Of a DNA stretch of 64,000 nt, positions 17,455 to 28,043 are shown piece by piece; within the stretch, counting starts at the first letter, position 1, and each line of letters opens with the position of its first letter. A model generated the notes under the pieces. The model had not been told where the DNA came from. It worked only from the letters and a program-made list of their open reading frames with translations, and ran no database searches. The stretch comes from Paenibacillus sediminis (lineage in GTDB: Bacteria; Bacillota; Bacilli; Paenibacillales; Paenibacillaceae), in NCBI RefSeq assembly GCF_017873765.1, contig NZ_JAGGKP010000009.1:19054-83053 (forward strand), given 5' to 3'. The translations under genes and the position numbers were made by a program.

Positions 17455-18714
17455 TTATGGATTTACAAATGCCGTCTTTAATTGATTACTGAATTGCACA
17501 TCAAATCCGAGCCCTTTCGCAAGCAGTGCAACAGGTACATATGTTTTGGATTCCTTACCTACCATATTAAGGAATGCTGGCACATCTACAGGTACGGACT
17601 GTCCGTTCACTGTAATCGAAGATTTACCAATTGGAATGGACACGACGCGATCTCCATAGGTGATTGTTGCTGTTAAAGTGTGGTTATCCCACTTCGATGT
17701 TGCTCCCATTGCATCAACAATATCTTTTATAGCTACATATGTTGTATTTTGACGAAGAACTGGCTTATAAGGGGTATTTAATTCCTTGCCTTTGACGACT
17801 ACCGATATCGTATTATTGGGTCCTTGAACAGCAACCTGGCGATATTCTCCCCAAATGACCCCCGCGAATACTTTGGCCATTGCTTCATAACCAGATTGTC
17901 TTGGATGAATATCCTTCTGCAAAATGTACGTATACATAATTTCGTTGCCAGCAAACTCTTTGGCAATATGAGCAACTTTAACATGGATCCCTTTGGCCAC
18001 TGCTTCAAGTGCAACCTTGTCAACGGTCTCAGTAAACCGATCGCTCACCTTCATCAGCTTCGGATAGAGCGCTTTATTCGCGATGGCTGGAACCGGTTGA
18101 TATTGATCGGCAATGACGATATTCGCCTCTCCGTTCAGCTCCTTGATGTCGTTAATAATTGACTGCACATTATTTGTGTATGCTATCAGCAATTCGTCCA
18201 CACGCGCCTGCAGCTGTTCATCTGTTAAATTAGCAGCTTCCTCCACAATCTCGCTCAGATCATTGCCGCCAATCGTGATCGTAATGACACTCGCGGACTC
18301 TAAATCCACCTTCGTCTGAGCTGTTCCCCCAGCGAACTGAGCAATACGCGGATCAGGAAGCCCAGGCTGTATGCCGTCAGATGTAATCGAGGTGCCTTCT
18401 TTCACGGCATGAATGTAGTTTTTGAGCCCTTCTGTCTTTAGACCGAGAATTCCATAGTTAACGAACGTTGTTCGGCCGTGAAACAATCCTTGTTCATACA
18501 GCCGCTCTACATAACCGTACGGGACTGGATTCTTCTGATCCTTCATCGTCGGTTCATAACCTGCTGTTAACGAGTCTCCGAGCGCTACAATGTGATAGAT
18601 GCTTGGCAAACTCTCTCCAGCTGCAAATGCTCTGTTCGCTGGCGTAAACACCGTTAGTAGCATCAGTAGTAGGGCTAGTGTTATAAAACTTCTCTTCGCC
18701 TGAATGTTCCCCAT
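17455..18714 (-). CDS. Secreted SGNH/GDSL hydrolase with C-terminal copper-amine-oxidase-like domain
   Basis: 419 residues: signal peptide (residues 1-32, ending near NRAFAAG), an SGNH esterase domain and a Cu_amine_oxidN1-type module at about 300-419. SGNH blocks: IVALGDSLTAGYEP (Ser), the GILGLKTEG region (Gly), TIGGNDLSE (Asn) and KDIHPRQSGYEAM (Asp and His). Probably a lipase- or acetylesterase-like enzyme at the cell surface. ATG at 18714 follows GGGAGG. Shares its C-terminal module with the deacetylase at 5.1 kb. Confidence 0.92.
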   Translation of the reverse strand: MGNIQAKRSFITLALLLMLLTVFTPANRAFAAGESLPSIYHIVALGDSLTAGYEPTMKDQKNPVPYGYVERLYEQGLFHGRTTFVNYGILGLKTEGLKNYIHAVKEGTSITSDGIQPGLPDPRIAQFAGGTAQTKVDLESASVITITIGGNDLSEIVEEAANLTDEQLQARVDELLIAYTNNVQSIINDIKELNGEANIVIADQYQPVPAIANKALYPKLMKVSDRFTETVDKVALEAVAKGIHVKVAHIAKEFAGNEIMYTYILQKDIHPRQSGYEAMAKVFAGVIWGEYRQVAVQGPNNTISVVVKGKELNTPYKPVLRQNTTYVAIKDIVDAMGATSKWDNHTLTATITYGDRVVSIPIGKSSITVNGQSVPVDVPAFLNMVGKESKTYVPVALLAKGLGFDVQFSNQLKTAFVNP

Positions 18715-18777
18715 CTAATTCCTCCCATGAATACACAATTAGACCTATATTATCATAATATTATATTTATTGGCCCA

Positions 18778-18822
18778 GCAAAAAAGAGCAGCTCCATGTC
18801 AAAGGAGGCTGCTCTTTTTTGC
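18778..18822. terminator. Bidirectional terminator
   Basis: GCAAAAAAGAGCAGC pairs with GCTGCTCTTTTTTGC across a short imperfect top. It ends the leftward 18836-19090 gene. Confidence 0.88.
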
Positions 18823-18835
18823 ATATTATTAACGA

Positions 18836-19090
18836 TCACTTATCGCTTTCCGTCTTATCCGGATTAAATTTCGTCTTCTTCAAATATTCGTCGTATCGTC
18901 CATCCAGTTCTTTGGCTATACTGCGATATAATCGAGTTTCTTCTACGATGGGATCCATCGTCGTTTGAATACGAATTTCATACTTAGGTGACATTCGCTC
19001 ACGTTCCTGCGCATGACGATCTTCTAGCTTTATATCTCCTTCAGTCAACATTTCATTTAATTGACGTTCTACTTCACGAGGATCACTCAT
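18836..19090 (-). CDS. Conserved small hydrophilic protein
   Basis: 84 residues, highly charged, largely helical, no signal or membrane segment. Opens MSDPREVERQLNEMLTEGD and carries DPIVEETRLYRSIAKELDGR. Ribosome site present. Follows the inositol monophosphatase gene after 35 bases, so likely co-transcribed with it. Function not recognised. Confidence 0.7.
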   Translation of the reverse strand: MSDPREVERQLNEMLTEGDIKLEDRHAQERERMSPKYEIRIQTTMDPIVEETRLYRSIAKELDGRYDEYLKKTKFNPDKTESDK

Positions 19091-19125
19091 GGCTACAAGC
19101 TCCTTTCCAAACGCATAACTACTTC

Positions 19126-19998
19126 TTATACACTTTGGGCCGCACCTGATGCTTTCAACGTTGCAAGCAGTTCATTGTGGATTCGGCCATTGCTCGCAAC
19201 AGGATGACGAACTGCTAAATGATACGGATTTCCATGAATATCTGTAAGCGTTCCGCCTGATTCAGTAATGAGCAGAGAGCCTGCTGCTAGATCCCATGCA
19301 TTAAGTCCAATTTCCCAGAATCCGCTCAGCCTGCCGGCTGCGACATAAGCCATATGAAGTGCTGCGGACCCTGCCGTACGAATATTGCGGACATGCGGTG
19401 CAACAGCCTGAATACTCATTAGATTGAGCGGTAGCGCAAAATCACGATCAGCTGGCAGCCCTGTTCCGACTAAACTGTCTGCAAGCGAAGTTTCATGTGA
19501 AACAGACATACGTTTACCGTGTACATAGGCCCCTTTCCCCTTCTCGGCTACGAACAGCTCATCGCGTGACGGGTCGTATATGACACCGACAATAACTTCA
19601 CCGTGATGAGCTAGAGCAATCGATACAGAGTAAAAAGGGAATCCATGTACGAAGTTGGTCGTACCATCAATAGGATCAACAATCCATACGTACTCTGCAT
19701 CCTTGACGCTTTCTACCGCCTCAGCTGAAGCCGCAGGACCCGGCTCTACCCCTTCCTCTCCTAAAAAGGCATGATCAGGAAAGTGGGTATGGATTAATTT
19801 GCGGATCATTTGCTCCGCTCCTTTATCCACTTCTGTTACTAGATCATGTGGTGAATACTTGGTATTCAGTTCCTTATACATTCCCAATTTACTCTTAATC
19901 CATTCACCCGCTTTGGCTGCGCAATTAATGGCTACTGCTGTGAAACTTTTACCGCTCACAACATAAGGCACTTTATTCTCTGGATTCAAGACACTCAC
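19126..19998 (-). CDS. Inositol monophosphatase family protein
   Basis: 290 residues with the lithium-sensitive phosphatase motifs: FLGEEG (metal Glu), WIVDPIDGTTNFVHGFP (metal Asp pair) and AWDLAAGSLLITESGG near the end. Hydrolyses inositol-1-phosphate or related sugar and nucleotide phosphates with Mg2+. Starts at GTG 19998 with only a weak ribosome site; the TTG three codons on is an alternative. The N terminus is about 20 residues longer than the E. coli SuhB type. Confidence 0.9.
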   Translation of the reverse strand: MSVLNPENKVPYVVSGKSFTAVAINCAAKAGEWIKSKLGMYKELNTKYSPHDLVTEVDKGAEQMIRKLIHTHFPDHAFLGEEGVEPGPAASAEAVESVKDAEYVWIVDPIDGTTNFVHGFPFYSVSIALAHHGEVIVGVIYDPSRDELFVAEKGKGAYVHGKRMSVSHETSLADSLVGTGLPADRDFALPLNLMSIQAVAPHVRNIRTAGSAALHMAYVAAGRLSGFWEIGLNAWDLAAGSLLITESGGTLTDIHGNPYHLAVRHPVASNGRIHNELLATLKASGAAQSV

Positions 19999-20036
19999 TC
20001 AACTTTCTATTTCAATCTTCTAAGTTCATCAAAGAG

Positions 20037-20864
20037 TTACATACTTCTTACTCCGCTAATAATCATGTTAATAGAGAACAGGACCAACGTAATGCGAAGG
20101 AGCCAGAGAAGACCTTTACCGCTCATCCGAGAAGCGATCATCGCTCCAAGCTTGCCGCCAATCCATGCCGACGGAGCAAGCACAAGGACAAGGTACCCGT
20201 CGACGTCACCTTCAAACCCATGGATTGAACTGCCAAGTATGGATGAAAGGAAAATAACGAACATCGATGTTGCCGTTGCTACGTGAGGCGGAAATCTAAA
20301 TAATAGTACCATCAGCGGCACAAATAACGACCCGCCTCCAATACCGAACAACCCGGAAACTAGGCCGACAAAAAATCCGATCAACAGCGCAGGCAATAAA
20401 TTGTATCCATATGTCATTTGCTGCCCTTGCTCATCCGTAAATGTACGCTTAATTTTCCAATTGATTTTTGCCGGCTTAAGCTTATCTCGCAGGATCATCA
20501 ATAGTGCCATAAGAAACATAAATATACCGAATATGATTTCAAATGAGCTGCTCTTCATATGCGAAGTAAGTGCCGCTCCAATCATGGAAGCAGGTCCGCT
20601 TGTTATAAACAGCAGCCATCCAGTCTTAAAATCGACCCGCTTCTTCTTCATAAACGATAGTGTCGACGAAAGAGCTGTAAAAATGAGCACGGTGAGGGAA
20701 GTTCCGACTGCACGTGATGTAGAAATATTTGCATCCAGCAATAAAGGTCCTAAATAGACCAGTGACGGAACGATAATAATACCGCCGCCAAGTCCGACAA
20801 TGGCTCCAAACGTTGAAGCCACAAGACCAATAGCAATAAGTACAAGTATTGATGTAATCATCAT
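20037..20864 (-). CDS. TauE/SafE family sulfite/organosulfonate exporter
   Basis: 275 residues, eight helices in two similar halves. Each half carries the family glycine motif: GAIVGLGGGIIIVPSL near the start and GLFGIGGGSLFVPLM in the middle. Family members export sulfite, sulfoacetate or related anions. ATG at 20864 is 16 bases after the fabI stop, so it is probably in the same transcript. The ribosome site is weak (GGAATG). Confidence 0.88.
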   Translation of the reverse strand: MMITSILVLIAIGLVASTFGAIVGLGGGIIIVPSLVYLGPLLLDANISTSRAVGTSLTVLIFTALSSTLSFMKKKRVDFKTGWLLFITSGPASMIGAALTSHMKSSSFEIIFGIFMFLMALLMILRDKLKPAKINWKIKRTFTDEQGQQMTYGYNLLPALLIGFFVGLVSGLFGIGGGSLFVPLMVLLFRFPPHVATATSMFVIFLSSILGSSIHGFEGDVDGYLVLVLAPSAWIGGKLGAMIASRMSGKGLLWLLRITLVLFSINMIISGVRSM

Positions 20865-20879
20865 TCCATTTTACGCGGG

Positions 20880-21650
20880 TTACGCGCCCACGATATGATA
20901 CCCGCCGTCTACGTAAATAACCTCCCCAGTAATACCTCTGGACAAATGACTCATTAAGAACATAGCTGTATCGCCGACTTCAGCTGTATCTGTTCCGCGG
21001 CGCAGCGGCGCTTTCTCTTCCACGACTTTAAGGATGGAGTTGAAGTCACTAATTCCTTTTGCCGCAAGTGTTCGGATTGGTCCTGCCGAAATGGCATTCA
21101 CGCGAATATTATGAGGACCAAGATCCGCTGCTAAATAACGAACAGAAGCTTCGAGCGCTGCCTTCGCTACCCCCATCACGTTGTAATTGCGCATCACTTT
21201 TTCCGAGCCCATATATGTCATCGTAACAATGCTGCCGCCTTCCGTCATTAACGGATATAGACGCTGTGCAACAGCAACAAGGGAATAAGCGCTAATATCA
21301 CCCGCTAGTGCAAAGCCATCACGAGAAGTATCTACGAATAATCCAGACAAGTCTTCTCCCTTAGCATAAGCAATACAGTGAGCGAGTCCGTGCAGAACAC
21401 CAAACTCTTCGCGAAGCTTACTTGCTAGTGCTTCAATATCTTCATCGATCGTTACATTACAAGGAAGTACGAGAGAGCCGGGAATCGTATCCGCTAATTT
21501 GCGTACTCGTCCTTCAACCCGTTCATTTTCATACGTAAAAGCAAGTCTAGCTCCTTGAGCCGCCAAGCTTTGAGCAATTGCCCATGCGATGCTGCGTTCG
21601 TTCGCTACACCCATGACTACATAATTTTTACCAGCTAATAAATCACCCAT
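20880..21650 (-). CDS. fabI: Enoyl-[acyl-carrier-protein] reductase
   Basis: 256-residue NADH-dependent enoyl reductase of the last step of type II fatty-acid elongation, target of triclosan. FabI-specific N terminus GKNYVVMGVANERSIAWAIA, and the catalytic pair in the Y-x6-K form, with Tyr and Lys in YNVMGVAKAALEASVRYLA. C-terminal GEVIYVDGGYHIVGA is standard. ATG 21650 follows AAAGGAGG. No FapR-type operator was recognised upstream. Confidence 0.96.
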   Translation of the reverse strand: MGDLLAGKNYVVMGVANERSIAWAIAQSLAAQGARLAFTYENERVEGRVRKLADTIPGSLVLPCNVTIDEDIEALASKLREEFGVLHGLAHCIAYAKGEDLSGLFVDTSRDGFALAGDISAYSLVAVAQRLYPLMTEGGSIVTMTYMGSEKVMRNYNVMGVAKAALEASVRYLAADLGPHNIRVNAISAGPIRTLAAKGISDFNSILKVVEEKAPLRRGTDTAEVGDTAMFLMSHLSRGITGEVIYVDGGYHIVGA

Positions 21651-21732
21651 TTAAAAAATCCTCCTTTTATTTGGGAAAACTACTTGTGTCCAACGTACCT
21701 TATTTCACTTGTGATTTCAAGGGCAGCAAGGT

Positions 21733-22731
21733 TTATTTTATTTCGACCGTTGCTTGATCAATTACAGTTACCCCTTCATTTGCATATTTAGCTAAATCGT
21801 TCATCAGTCCAAAAAGGGCAACATCTTTCATCTTGGCTTCAATCATCACATCTAGACGCAGTGTGCTCGGCGCAATGGCTCTAAAGAAGGAAAGCACAGG
21901 CTCTACATCAACCCCATCAGCGTGACTGCGCACATCCTTATCATTCTTTGGGCTAGACACGTGAATTTTAGGGGGTAAGGGGTCTGATGCAGGTGCATCC
22001 GCTTGTGCGAAGGGGGACTGCCACGTTTTCAGTATGCGCGGCCATAGCTCCCACGCTTCTTCGCCCTCATTGTTCACCCATTGATGATGAATGTCCAGCA
22101 CCATAGGCAGACCTAAATTTTCACAAACGGTTAATGTTTCAAGCGCATTGAATGTTTTATCATCGTTTTCTAAAGTCATCCGTTCTTTAATACGGTCATT
22201 TAGCGAATAGAAATTATGCTGAAATCGTTCTGCAGCCGACCGCTTATCCCCATAAGCGCCGCCAATATGTATGTTATTCTTCGCTCTCGCATCCAGCCCC
22301 ATGGCATCCAGCATTTTCACATGATGTTCCAAATCCCTTATAGAAGACTGCAGTACGTCCTCTCTCGGTGTACTTAATACGGTGAAATGATCCGGATGAA
22401 AAGATACACGCATCCCATGATTCCTCACATATTCACCTACCGCTGCAAAATCTTCGGCCAGTGCGGGAAAAGGATTCCAATCACGCAGCTGTTCATGGGT
22501 TGCAAGCGGAATTAATTTCGAAGAAAAACGGTACACATGAATATCATTCGCACGGTTGTATTTCAGCAGGCGAAGCGTATTATGCAAGTTCTCTGCAGCA
22601 ATACGTTCCAAACGTCTTATTCCCGCTTCTCGATCATTCAGTTTGTTGAAATGAGTCAAAGTCATCGTTTTCGATGGTGAAGCGTTCTTTACTTCCATCG
22701 ACATCGCTACATAACCAAAACGGACAATCAT
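21733..22731 (-). CDS. uvsE: UV DNA damage endonuclease
   Basis: 332-residue UvdE/UvsE TIM-barrel endonuclease that nicks 5' of UV photoproducts and is common in spore formers. Characteristic stretches are MIVRFGYVAMS, RISFHPDHFTVLSTP-like (here MRVSFHPDHFTVL), NIHIGGAYGDK, and LPMVLDIHHQWVN with metal His residues. ATG at 22731 follows AGGAGG. Single gene, leftward. Confidence 0.94.
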   Translation of the reverse strand: MIVRFGYVAMSMEVKNASPSKTMTLTHFNKLNDREAGIRRLERIAAENLHNTLRLLKYNRANDIHVYRFSSKLIPLATHEQLRDWNPFPALAEDFAAVGEYVRNHGMRVSFHPDHFTVLSTPREDVLQSSIRDLEHHVKMLDAMGLDARAKNNIHIGGAYGDKRSAAERFQHNFYSLNDRIKERMTLENDDKTFNALETLTVCENLGLPMVLDIHHQWVNNEGEEAWELWPRILKTWQSPFAQADAPASDPLPPKIHVSSPKNDKDVRSHADGVDVEPVLSFFRAIAPSTLRLDVMIEAKMKDVALFGLMNDLAKYANEGVTVIDQATVEIK

Positions 22732-22780
22732 CAGATGTTCCTCCTACATAGGTTCGAGGCTTCATCCATTTTTACTCATG

Positions 22781-22804
22781 AAAAAAGGAGAGATCTCTCT
22801 CTCC
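22781..22804 (-). terminator. Intrinsic terminator of ddl
   Basis: GGAGAGA and TCTCTCC arms around a four-base loop, T run on the minus strand. Sits 26 bases past the ddl stop. Confidence 0.8.
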
Positions 22805-22829
22805 TCATCATCTGCACATTCGAGCACAT

Positions 22830-23927
22830 TTACACATCTGTGTTCGCATATTCTAACTTTTGACGCTTTTCAAAACGATCTAGAGCAAGGCCAATGAGAC
22901 GATCGAGAAGCTCTGCATACGATACGCCTGTCTCTCGCCACAGCAGCGGATACATACTGTACGGAGTGAAACCAGGCATCGTATTCACTTCATTAATAAG
23001 AATTTTCCCATCATCACGTCTAACGAAAAAGTCAGCCCGGCACAGTCCGCTACCTTCAATCGCTTTGAACGCTTGAACTGCGTATTCACGAAGGCGATCT
23101 GCCAGGTCCGGATCGATCATAGCCGGAATGATCATTTGAGATTTACCATCAATATATTTAGCTTGATAATCGTAATATTCGCTGGAAGTTACGATTTCAC
23201 CAGGTACGGAAGCCATCGGCAATTCATTGCCGAGCACCCCTACTTCCACTTCGCGAGCATCGACATTTTCTTCTACGATTACTTTCAAATCAAAGCGGAA
23301 CGCGAACCCAATCGCTTGTTCAAGCTCTTGACGATTACCTGCTTTGGAAATCCCTACACTGGAGCCTAGGTTAGCTGGCTTCACAAAGCAAGGATAACCT
23401 AAATTTTGTTCAATTTGGTGGATAAGCTCATCAGACTCGCGCTCCCACTGGCTGACGTTAAAGTACTGATATTTACACTGCAGCAATCCTGCTTCTGCGA
23501 ACAATTTCTTCATGATTACTTTATCCATTCCCGCTGAGGAAGCAAGCACGCCTGCACCTACGTAAGGGATATTCGCCATTTCGAACAAGCCTTGGATCGT
23601 GCCGTCTTCTCCATAAGTTCCGTGCAGAAGCGGAAATACGACGTCCAGGTCACTGTCTTCTGATGTAAGTCTGCTAAAAAGAATGCTCATCGCTTCCGCT
23701 GTATCACCAGAGTTCTCTTGCAGGAGAAGCTGCTCTTGAGAAGTAAATGGCGCCGACAGCTTCTGGCCGACTTTCCAATGGCCTTGCTTCGTTATATAGA
23801 AAGGCAACAGTTCATATTTATTGAAGTCAAAAGCATTCATTACCGCAAACGCCGTCTGCAGCGATACTTCGTGTTCTCCTGATTTACCGCCGTAAACGAG
23901 TCCAACGGTCATTTTGTCCTTACCCAT
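22830..23927 (-). CDS. ddl: D-alanine--D-alanine ligase
   Basis: 365 residues, ATP-grasp ligase making the D-Ala-D-Ala dipeptide for peptidoglycan. Visible: VGLVYGGKSGEHEVSLQTA (Ser and Glu of the first D-Ala site), FPLLHGTYGEDGTIQG, the ATP loop PANLGSSVGISKA, RADFFVRRDDGKILINEVNT and PGFTPYSMYP. The Tyr in the PGFTPYS region and no Lys-type change indicate a normal ligase rather than a vancomycin-resistance D-Ala-D-Lac form. Start ATG 23927 has GAGAGG; the longer frame to 24014 overlaps the amidase gene and is rejected. Confidence 0.95.
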   Translation of the reverse strand: MGKDKMTVGLVYGGKSGEHEVSLQTAFAVMNAFDFNKYELLPFYITKQGHWKVGQKLSAPFTSQEQLLLQENSGDTAEAMSILFSRLTSEDSDLDVVFPLLHGTYGEDGTIQGLFEMANIPYVGAGVLASSAGMDKVIMKKLFAEAGLLQCKYQYFNVSQWERESDELIHQIEQNLGYPCFVKPANLGSSVGISKAGNRQELEQAIGFAFRFDLKVIVEENVDAREVEVGVLGNELPMASVPGEIVTSSEYYDYQAKYIDGKSQMIIPAMIDPDLADRLREYAVQAFKAIEGSGLCRADFFVRRDDGKILINEVNTMPGFTPYSMYPLLWRETGVSYAELLDRLIGLALDRFEKRQKLEYANTDV

Positions 23928-23962
23928 GAATAACCTCTCTCTTTCTTCTATTTGTCGGGACA

Positions 23963-24970
23963 TCAAAACTGATCGACAATACGCAAGAAACGGTATTTCG
24001 TCGATTCCGTCCATGCATATGAATCACGATAATCCCAATAGCGGCTGCGGCTGCTAACCGTATGCGCATTAACAAGCGGCATCCCGCCGGCATCTAAAGC
24101 CGTTACCACCGTGCTGTGTTGGTACACTCCGTTCCCATCCCAATCGTAAATGATGACGTCACCAGGACTGAGCTGCTCTGCTCGCTCTGCTTCATCTGCG
24201 CGTAAGCCCCATTTACTCGATGTAAGATAGTGAAGCAAGCTGTTCGATACAGCCCAGCTATAGCTCCAGGCTTCCTGTTTACCGATATAGCCCTTATACC
24301 ACCAGCCCGAATCTCTTCTACCAGTATAGTTTATTGGAGCGCCGCCTGCAAAGAGGCATTGGGAAATATAGCTCGTGCAATCGACTTCAAAAGCAATAAA
24401 TTCGGGATTAGAAGAATTCCACCACCTATTTGCGTAAGATACCGCCTCTTCTCGTCTATATTGCTTAGGATTTCTATTCGTATGATAGCGAAGGATATCT
24501 TGGTTCAAGAAAGGTAACGATTCTGCTTTCTGAGATAGATAGGCGCTATTAGACTCCTTAGGAGCCTGATCATAAATTGGATTTTTCTCAGGAACAATAT
24601 GCTCGACCTTCGCCACAATCCATGTATTTCCATCTCGAATTAGGGTTAACCGTTCTTTCCTAATCTGTTCCTCATGATGCGTCATTCCGCCCTTCTCATA
24701 GAAAATATGACTGTGCAGCTGCAAATCTGCGATCACTTCTCCATCCCTTTGCTCTAACGAACGGAGCACTCTTGCACGTGTCTCGCTCCTTAGCGGCACC
24801 GCTCCCCGCTCTTTATACCATACGTTAAGCCTGCGTGTCCGTTCACTCTTTTGCATCAAATAGTTTAAATCAGTGACGATGTTCATCTCGGTCTGCTTCT
24901 GAAAATCAATTTCACTCTGATTATATTGATTGACATATAGGAACAACGTATTTTTCCAATCTCGCTCCAT
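23963..24970 (-). CDS. Amidase domain-containing protein (Amidase_6)
   Basis: 335 residues, with no obvious signal peptide. The C-terminal half holds the Amidase_6 core: SYANRWWNSSNPEF, FEVDCTSYISQCLFAGG (catalytic Cys), then LSPGDVIIYDWDGNGVYQHS (catalytic His) and NAHTVSSRSRYW, an NlpC/CHAP-like papain fold. Probably cleaves a peptide bond in wall material or acts in spores. ATG 24970 follows GGAGG. It lies 36 bases upstream of ddl and shares its direction. Confidence 0.9.
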   Translation of the reverse strand: MERDWKNTLFLYVNQYNQSEIDFQKQTEMNIVTDLNYLMQKSERTRRLNVWYKERGAVPLRSETRARVLRSLEQRDGEVIADLQLHSHIFYEKGGMTHHEEQIRKERLTLIRDGNTWIVAKVEHIVPEKNPIYDQAPKESNSAYLSQKAESLPFLNQDILRYHTNRNPKQYRREEAVSYANRWWNSSNPEFIAFEVDCTSYISQCLFAGGAPINYTGRRDSGWWYKGYIGKQEAWSYSWAVSNSLLHYLTSSKWGLRADEAERAEQLSPGDVIIYDWDGNGVYQHSTVVTALDAGGMPLVNAHTVSSRSRYWDYRDSYAWTESTKYRFLRIVDQF

Positions 24971-25162
24971 GCTAGTCCTCCTCTTATTTCAGTTCTAAAA
25001 TGATTCATTCGCACAAGCACACATTCAGTCCAATTTATAATCAATATATGACTTGTAGACATTGATTTATAGCCAACCGTCACAAATTATTTACCGCCCT
25101 TTTCCGCAAAAACATCTTTACTCCCTGCTAGATTGAAGGTATACTGAAATCGATAAGTAATT

Positions 25163-25179
25163 ATGAAATTGAGTTTCAT
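25163..25179. promoter_or_regulatory. Inverted repeat upstream of acnA
   Basis: ATGAAATTGAGTTTCAT: six-base arms, five-base spacer, 75 bases before the aconitase start, next to an ATAAGTAATTAT dyad. Possibly a regulator site. The classical CcpC spacing ATAA-N7-TTAT is not met. Confidence 0.35.
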
Positions 25180-25253
25180 CTAGTGAAATTGGTGGTTGCT
25201 GAACAGTGAAATGAAGAGGTATTGGAAGGGTACAATCAAGGGAGGTATATGTC

Positions 25254-27965
25254 ATGTCAGGAAAAGATCATTTTTCTATCGCCCGCAGCCTTCAAGTTGG
25301 GGGCAAAAATTATCGCTATTACAGTTTGCAAGCGCTTGAAGAGCAAGGTTTGGGTCAAATCTCCAAACTGCCTTTCTCTATTAGAGTGCTACTCGAAGCT
25401 GCTGTTCGCCAATTTGATGGCAGAGCGATTACGGAAGAACATGTCAAACAACTGGCAACATGGAACGTGCAAAGAGAGGACAAAGAAATTCCGTTCATCC
25501 CAGCGCGTATTGTGCTTCAAGACTTCACAGGCGTTCCTGTTGTTGTCGACCTCGCAGCAATGCGGGATACGGTGAAAAAAGCAGGCGGCGATCCAAAACA
25601 AATTAATCCGCTTGTTCCAGTTGACCTTGTTATTGACCACTCTGTTATGGTCGATGCTTTCGGTTCCAAAGATGCTCTTGAATATAATATGAAAGTTGAA
25701 TTTGAACGCAATGAAGAGCGGTACCGCTTCCTTCGCTGGGCACAAACGGCTTTTAACAACTTCCGTGCAGTCCCTCCCGCAACGGGTATCGTTCACCAAG
25801 TGAACTTGGAATATTTGGCTTCCGTCGCTGCTACGAAATCTGTAAACGGCGAAACTTTTGTTTATCCTGACTCCCTCGTTGGTACGGACTCTCATACAAC
25901 GATGATCAACGGCCTTGGCGTTGTCGGTTGGGGCGTAGGCGGTATCGAAGCAGAAGCAGGCATGCTCGGTCAACCTCTCTACTTTGTCACTCCTGAAGTC
26001 ATCGGCTTCAAGCTGACAGGAAGTCTCGGTGAAGGCGCAACTGCAACGGACCTTGCGCTTACTGTCACAGAAATCCTTCGTAAAAAAGGCGTTGTCGGTA
26101 AATTCGTTGAGTTCTTCGGTCCAGGTCTTGCTAACATCAGCCTTGCTGACCGTGCAACGGTAGCTAACATGGCTCCAGAATACGGCGCAACAATCGGCTT
26201 CTTCCCTGTCGATAACGAGACACTGAACTATCTGCGCAGTACAGGTCGTCCAGAAGAGCAAATCAAGCTTGTAGAAGAATACTACAAAGCACAAGGTATG
26301 TTCCGTACGAATGAGACCGCAGACCCTCAGTTTACAGATATTATCGAGCTCGATCTTGCTTCTGTAGTACCAAGCTTAGCTGGTCCTAAACGTCCGCAAG
26401 ACCGTATTGAGCTTACTCAAGTAAAAGATAACTTCAACAAAATTATTCGTACCCCTATCGATAAAGGCGGATACGGTCTGACTGAAGAGAAGATCGAGCA
26501 AAAAGTGCCTGTTACACATCCTGATGGTTCAGTAAGTGAACTTAGCGCAGGTGCAGTCGTGATTGCCGCAATTACAAGTTGTACGAATACGTCTAACCCA
26601 AGCGTTATGGTTGGCGCAGGCTTACTTGCTAAGAAAGCTGTAGAACGCGGTCTAACTAAACCAGGCTATGTGAAGAGCAGCTTAACACCAGGATCGCTCG
26701 TCGTTACGGAATATTTGCAAAAAGCTGGTCTGATCGAGCCGCTTGAAGCGCTCGGATTCCACGTTGCTGGCTATGGATGTGCGACTTGTATCGGTAACTC
26801 CGGTCCTCTTCCAGACGAAGTGAGCAAAGCGATCACTGACAATGATTTGACCGTTGCAGCTGTTCTGTCTGGTAACCGTAACTTCGAAGGACGTGTCCAT
26901 GCTCAAGTGAAAGCAAACTACCTGGCTTCTCCGCCGTTAGTTGTCGCTTACGCACTGGCTGGAACCGTGAATATCGACTTGCAAAAAGATCCAATCGGTT
27001 ACGATCAGAACAATGAGCCTGTCTACTTGAAAGACATCTGGCCTACTTCTGCGGAGATTAAAGAAGCGATTGCTAAGTCCATCACTCCAGAAATGTTCCG
27101 CAGCAAATATGAAAATGTGTTCACGGCGAATCCACGCTGGAATGCGATTGACGTGCCAGAAGGCGAATTGTATGAATGGGATCCGAAATCAACATATATT
27201 CAAAATCCTCCGTTCTTCGCCAACCTTGGTGATGGACTAGACGATATTGAAGATATTCGTAAAGCGAATGTCCTTGCACTGCTCGGCGATTCTGTTACAA
27301 CTGACCATATCTCGCCAGCTGGCAGCATTTCGCCAACGAGCCCTGCTGGATTGTACTTGAAAGAGCACGGCGTTGAGCGTAAAGATTTCAACTCTTACGG
27401 CTCCCGCCGCGGTAATCACGAAGTGATGATGCGCGGTACATTTGCGAACATCCGGATCCGCAACCAAGTAGCGCCAGGAACAGAAGGCGGCGTAACCACA
27501 TATCTGCCAACAGGTGAAGTGATGTCCATTTACGACGCTTCTATGAAATATCAAGATCAAGGTCGTAATTTGGTAGTCATTGCAGGTAAAGAGTACGGTA
27601 CAGGAAGCTCCCGCGACTGGGCAGCCAAAGGAACGTATCTCCTCGGCGTCAAAGCTGTCATTGCAGAAAGCTTTGAACGGATTCACCGCAGCAACCTTGT
27701 AGGTATGGGTGTACTTCCACTTCAATTCCAAGCAGGTCAAAATTGGAAATCACTTAACCTTACTGGACGTGAAACGATTGACATTGTCGGCCTAAGCAAC
27801 AATATTAAACCAGGTCAGACTCTCTCCGTTAAAGTAACTCGCGAAGACGGTACAACGTTCGAATTCCCTGTTACCGTTCGTTTGGACAGTATGGTAGATG
27901 TAGATTACTATCATAACGGCGGTATTCTGCAAACGGTACTTCGTCAAATGATCGCTAGCAACTAA
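25254..27965 (+). CDS. acnA: Aconitate hydratase
   Basis: 903-residue AcnA/IRP1-type aconitase converting citrate to isocitrate via cis-aconitate. The [4Fe-4S] ligand cysteines lie in [13 protein letters not shown] and [18 protein letters not shown]. The C-terminal swivel domain carries [20 protein letters not shown]. Full length for the family. The start at 25254 follows GGGAGG. Codon usage is markedly biased to major codons, as expected for a highly expressed TCA enzyme. Ends at a strong terminator. Confidence 0.97.
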   Translation: MSGKDHFSIARSLQVGGKNYRYYSLQALEEQGLGQISKLPFSIRVLLEAAVRQFDGRAITEEHVKQLATWNVQREDKEIPFIPARIVLQDFTGVPVVVDLAAMRDTVKKAGGDPKQINPLVPVDLVIDHSVMVDAFGSKDALEYNMKVEFERNEERYRFLRWAQTAFNNFRAVPPATGIVHQVNLEYLASVAATKSVNGETFVYPDSLVGTDSHTTMINGLGVVGWGVGGIEAEAGMLGQPLYFVTPEVIGFKLTGSLGEGATATDLALTVTEILRKKGVVGKFVEFFGPGLANISLADRATVANMAPEYGATIGFFPVDNETLNYLRSTGRPEEQIKLVEEYYKAQGMFRTNETADPQFTDIIELDLASVVPSLAGPKRPQDRIELTQVKDNFNKIIRTPIDKGGYGLTEEKIEQKVPVTHPDGSVSELSAGAVVIAAITSCTNTSNPSVMVGAGLLAKKAVERGLTKPGYVKSSLTPGSLVVTEYLQKAGLIEPLEALGFHVAGYGCATCIGNSGPLPDEVSKAITDNDLTVAAVLSGNRNFEGRVHAQVKANYLASPPLVVAYALAGTVNIDLQKDPIGYDQNNEPVYLKDIWPTSAEIKEAIAKSITPEMFRSKYENVFTANPRWNAIDVPEGELYEWDPKSTYIQNPPFFANLGDGLDDIEDIRKANVLALLGDSVTTDHISPAGSISPTSPAGLYLKEHGVERKDFNSYGSRRGNHEVMMRGTFANIRIRNQVAPGTEGGVTTYLPTGEVMSIYDASMKYQDQGRNLVVIAGKEYGTGSSRDWAAKGTYLLGVKAVIAESFERIHRSNLVGMGVLPLQFQAGQNWKSLNLTGRETIDIVGLSNNIKPGQTLSVKVTREDGTTFEFPVTVRLDSMVDVDYYHNGGILQTVLRQMIASN

Positions 27966-27975
27966 TTTATTAATG

Positions 27976-28031
27976 AAAAGCCCTAGGACATAGGTTCTCT
28001 CTCATGAACCTAATGCCCTAGGGCTTTTTTT
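27976..28031 (+). terminator. Strong nested terminator after acnA
   Basis: AAAAGCCCTAGG pairs with CCTAGGGCTTTT, with an inner GGTTC/GAACC hairpin, then T7. Could serve the convergent IclR gene too. Confidence 0.9.
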
Positions 28032-28043
28032 GTTCTTGTTGAC

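Noticed and set aside
25389..26294. 301-codon open frame antisense to acnA
   Set aside because: Cys-rich, no ribosome site and no known pattern; it is the shadow of highly biased acnA codons.
27237..27740. 167-codon antisense frame in acnA
   Set aside because: Same shadow effect; the acnA sequence is continuous and conserved here.
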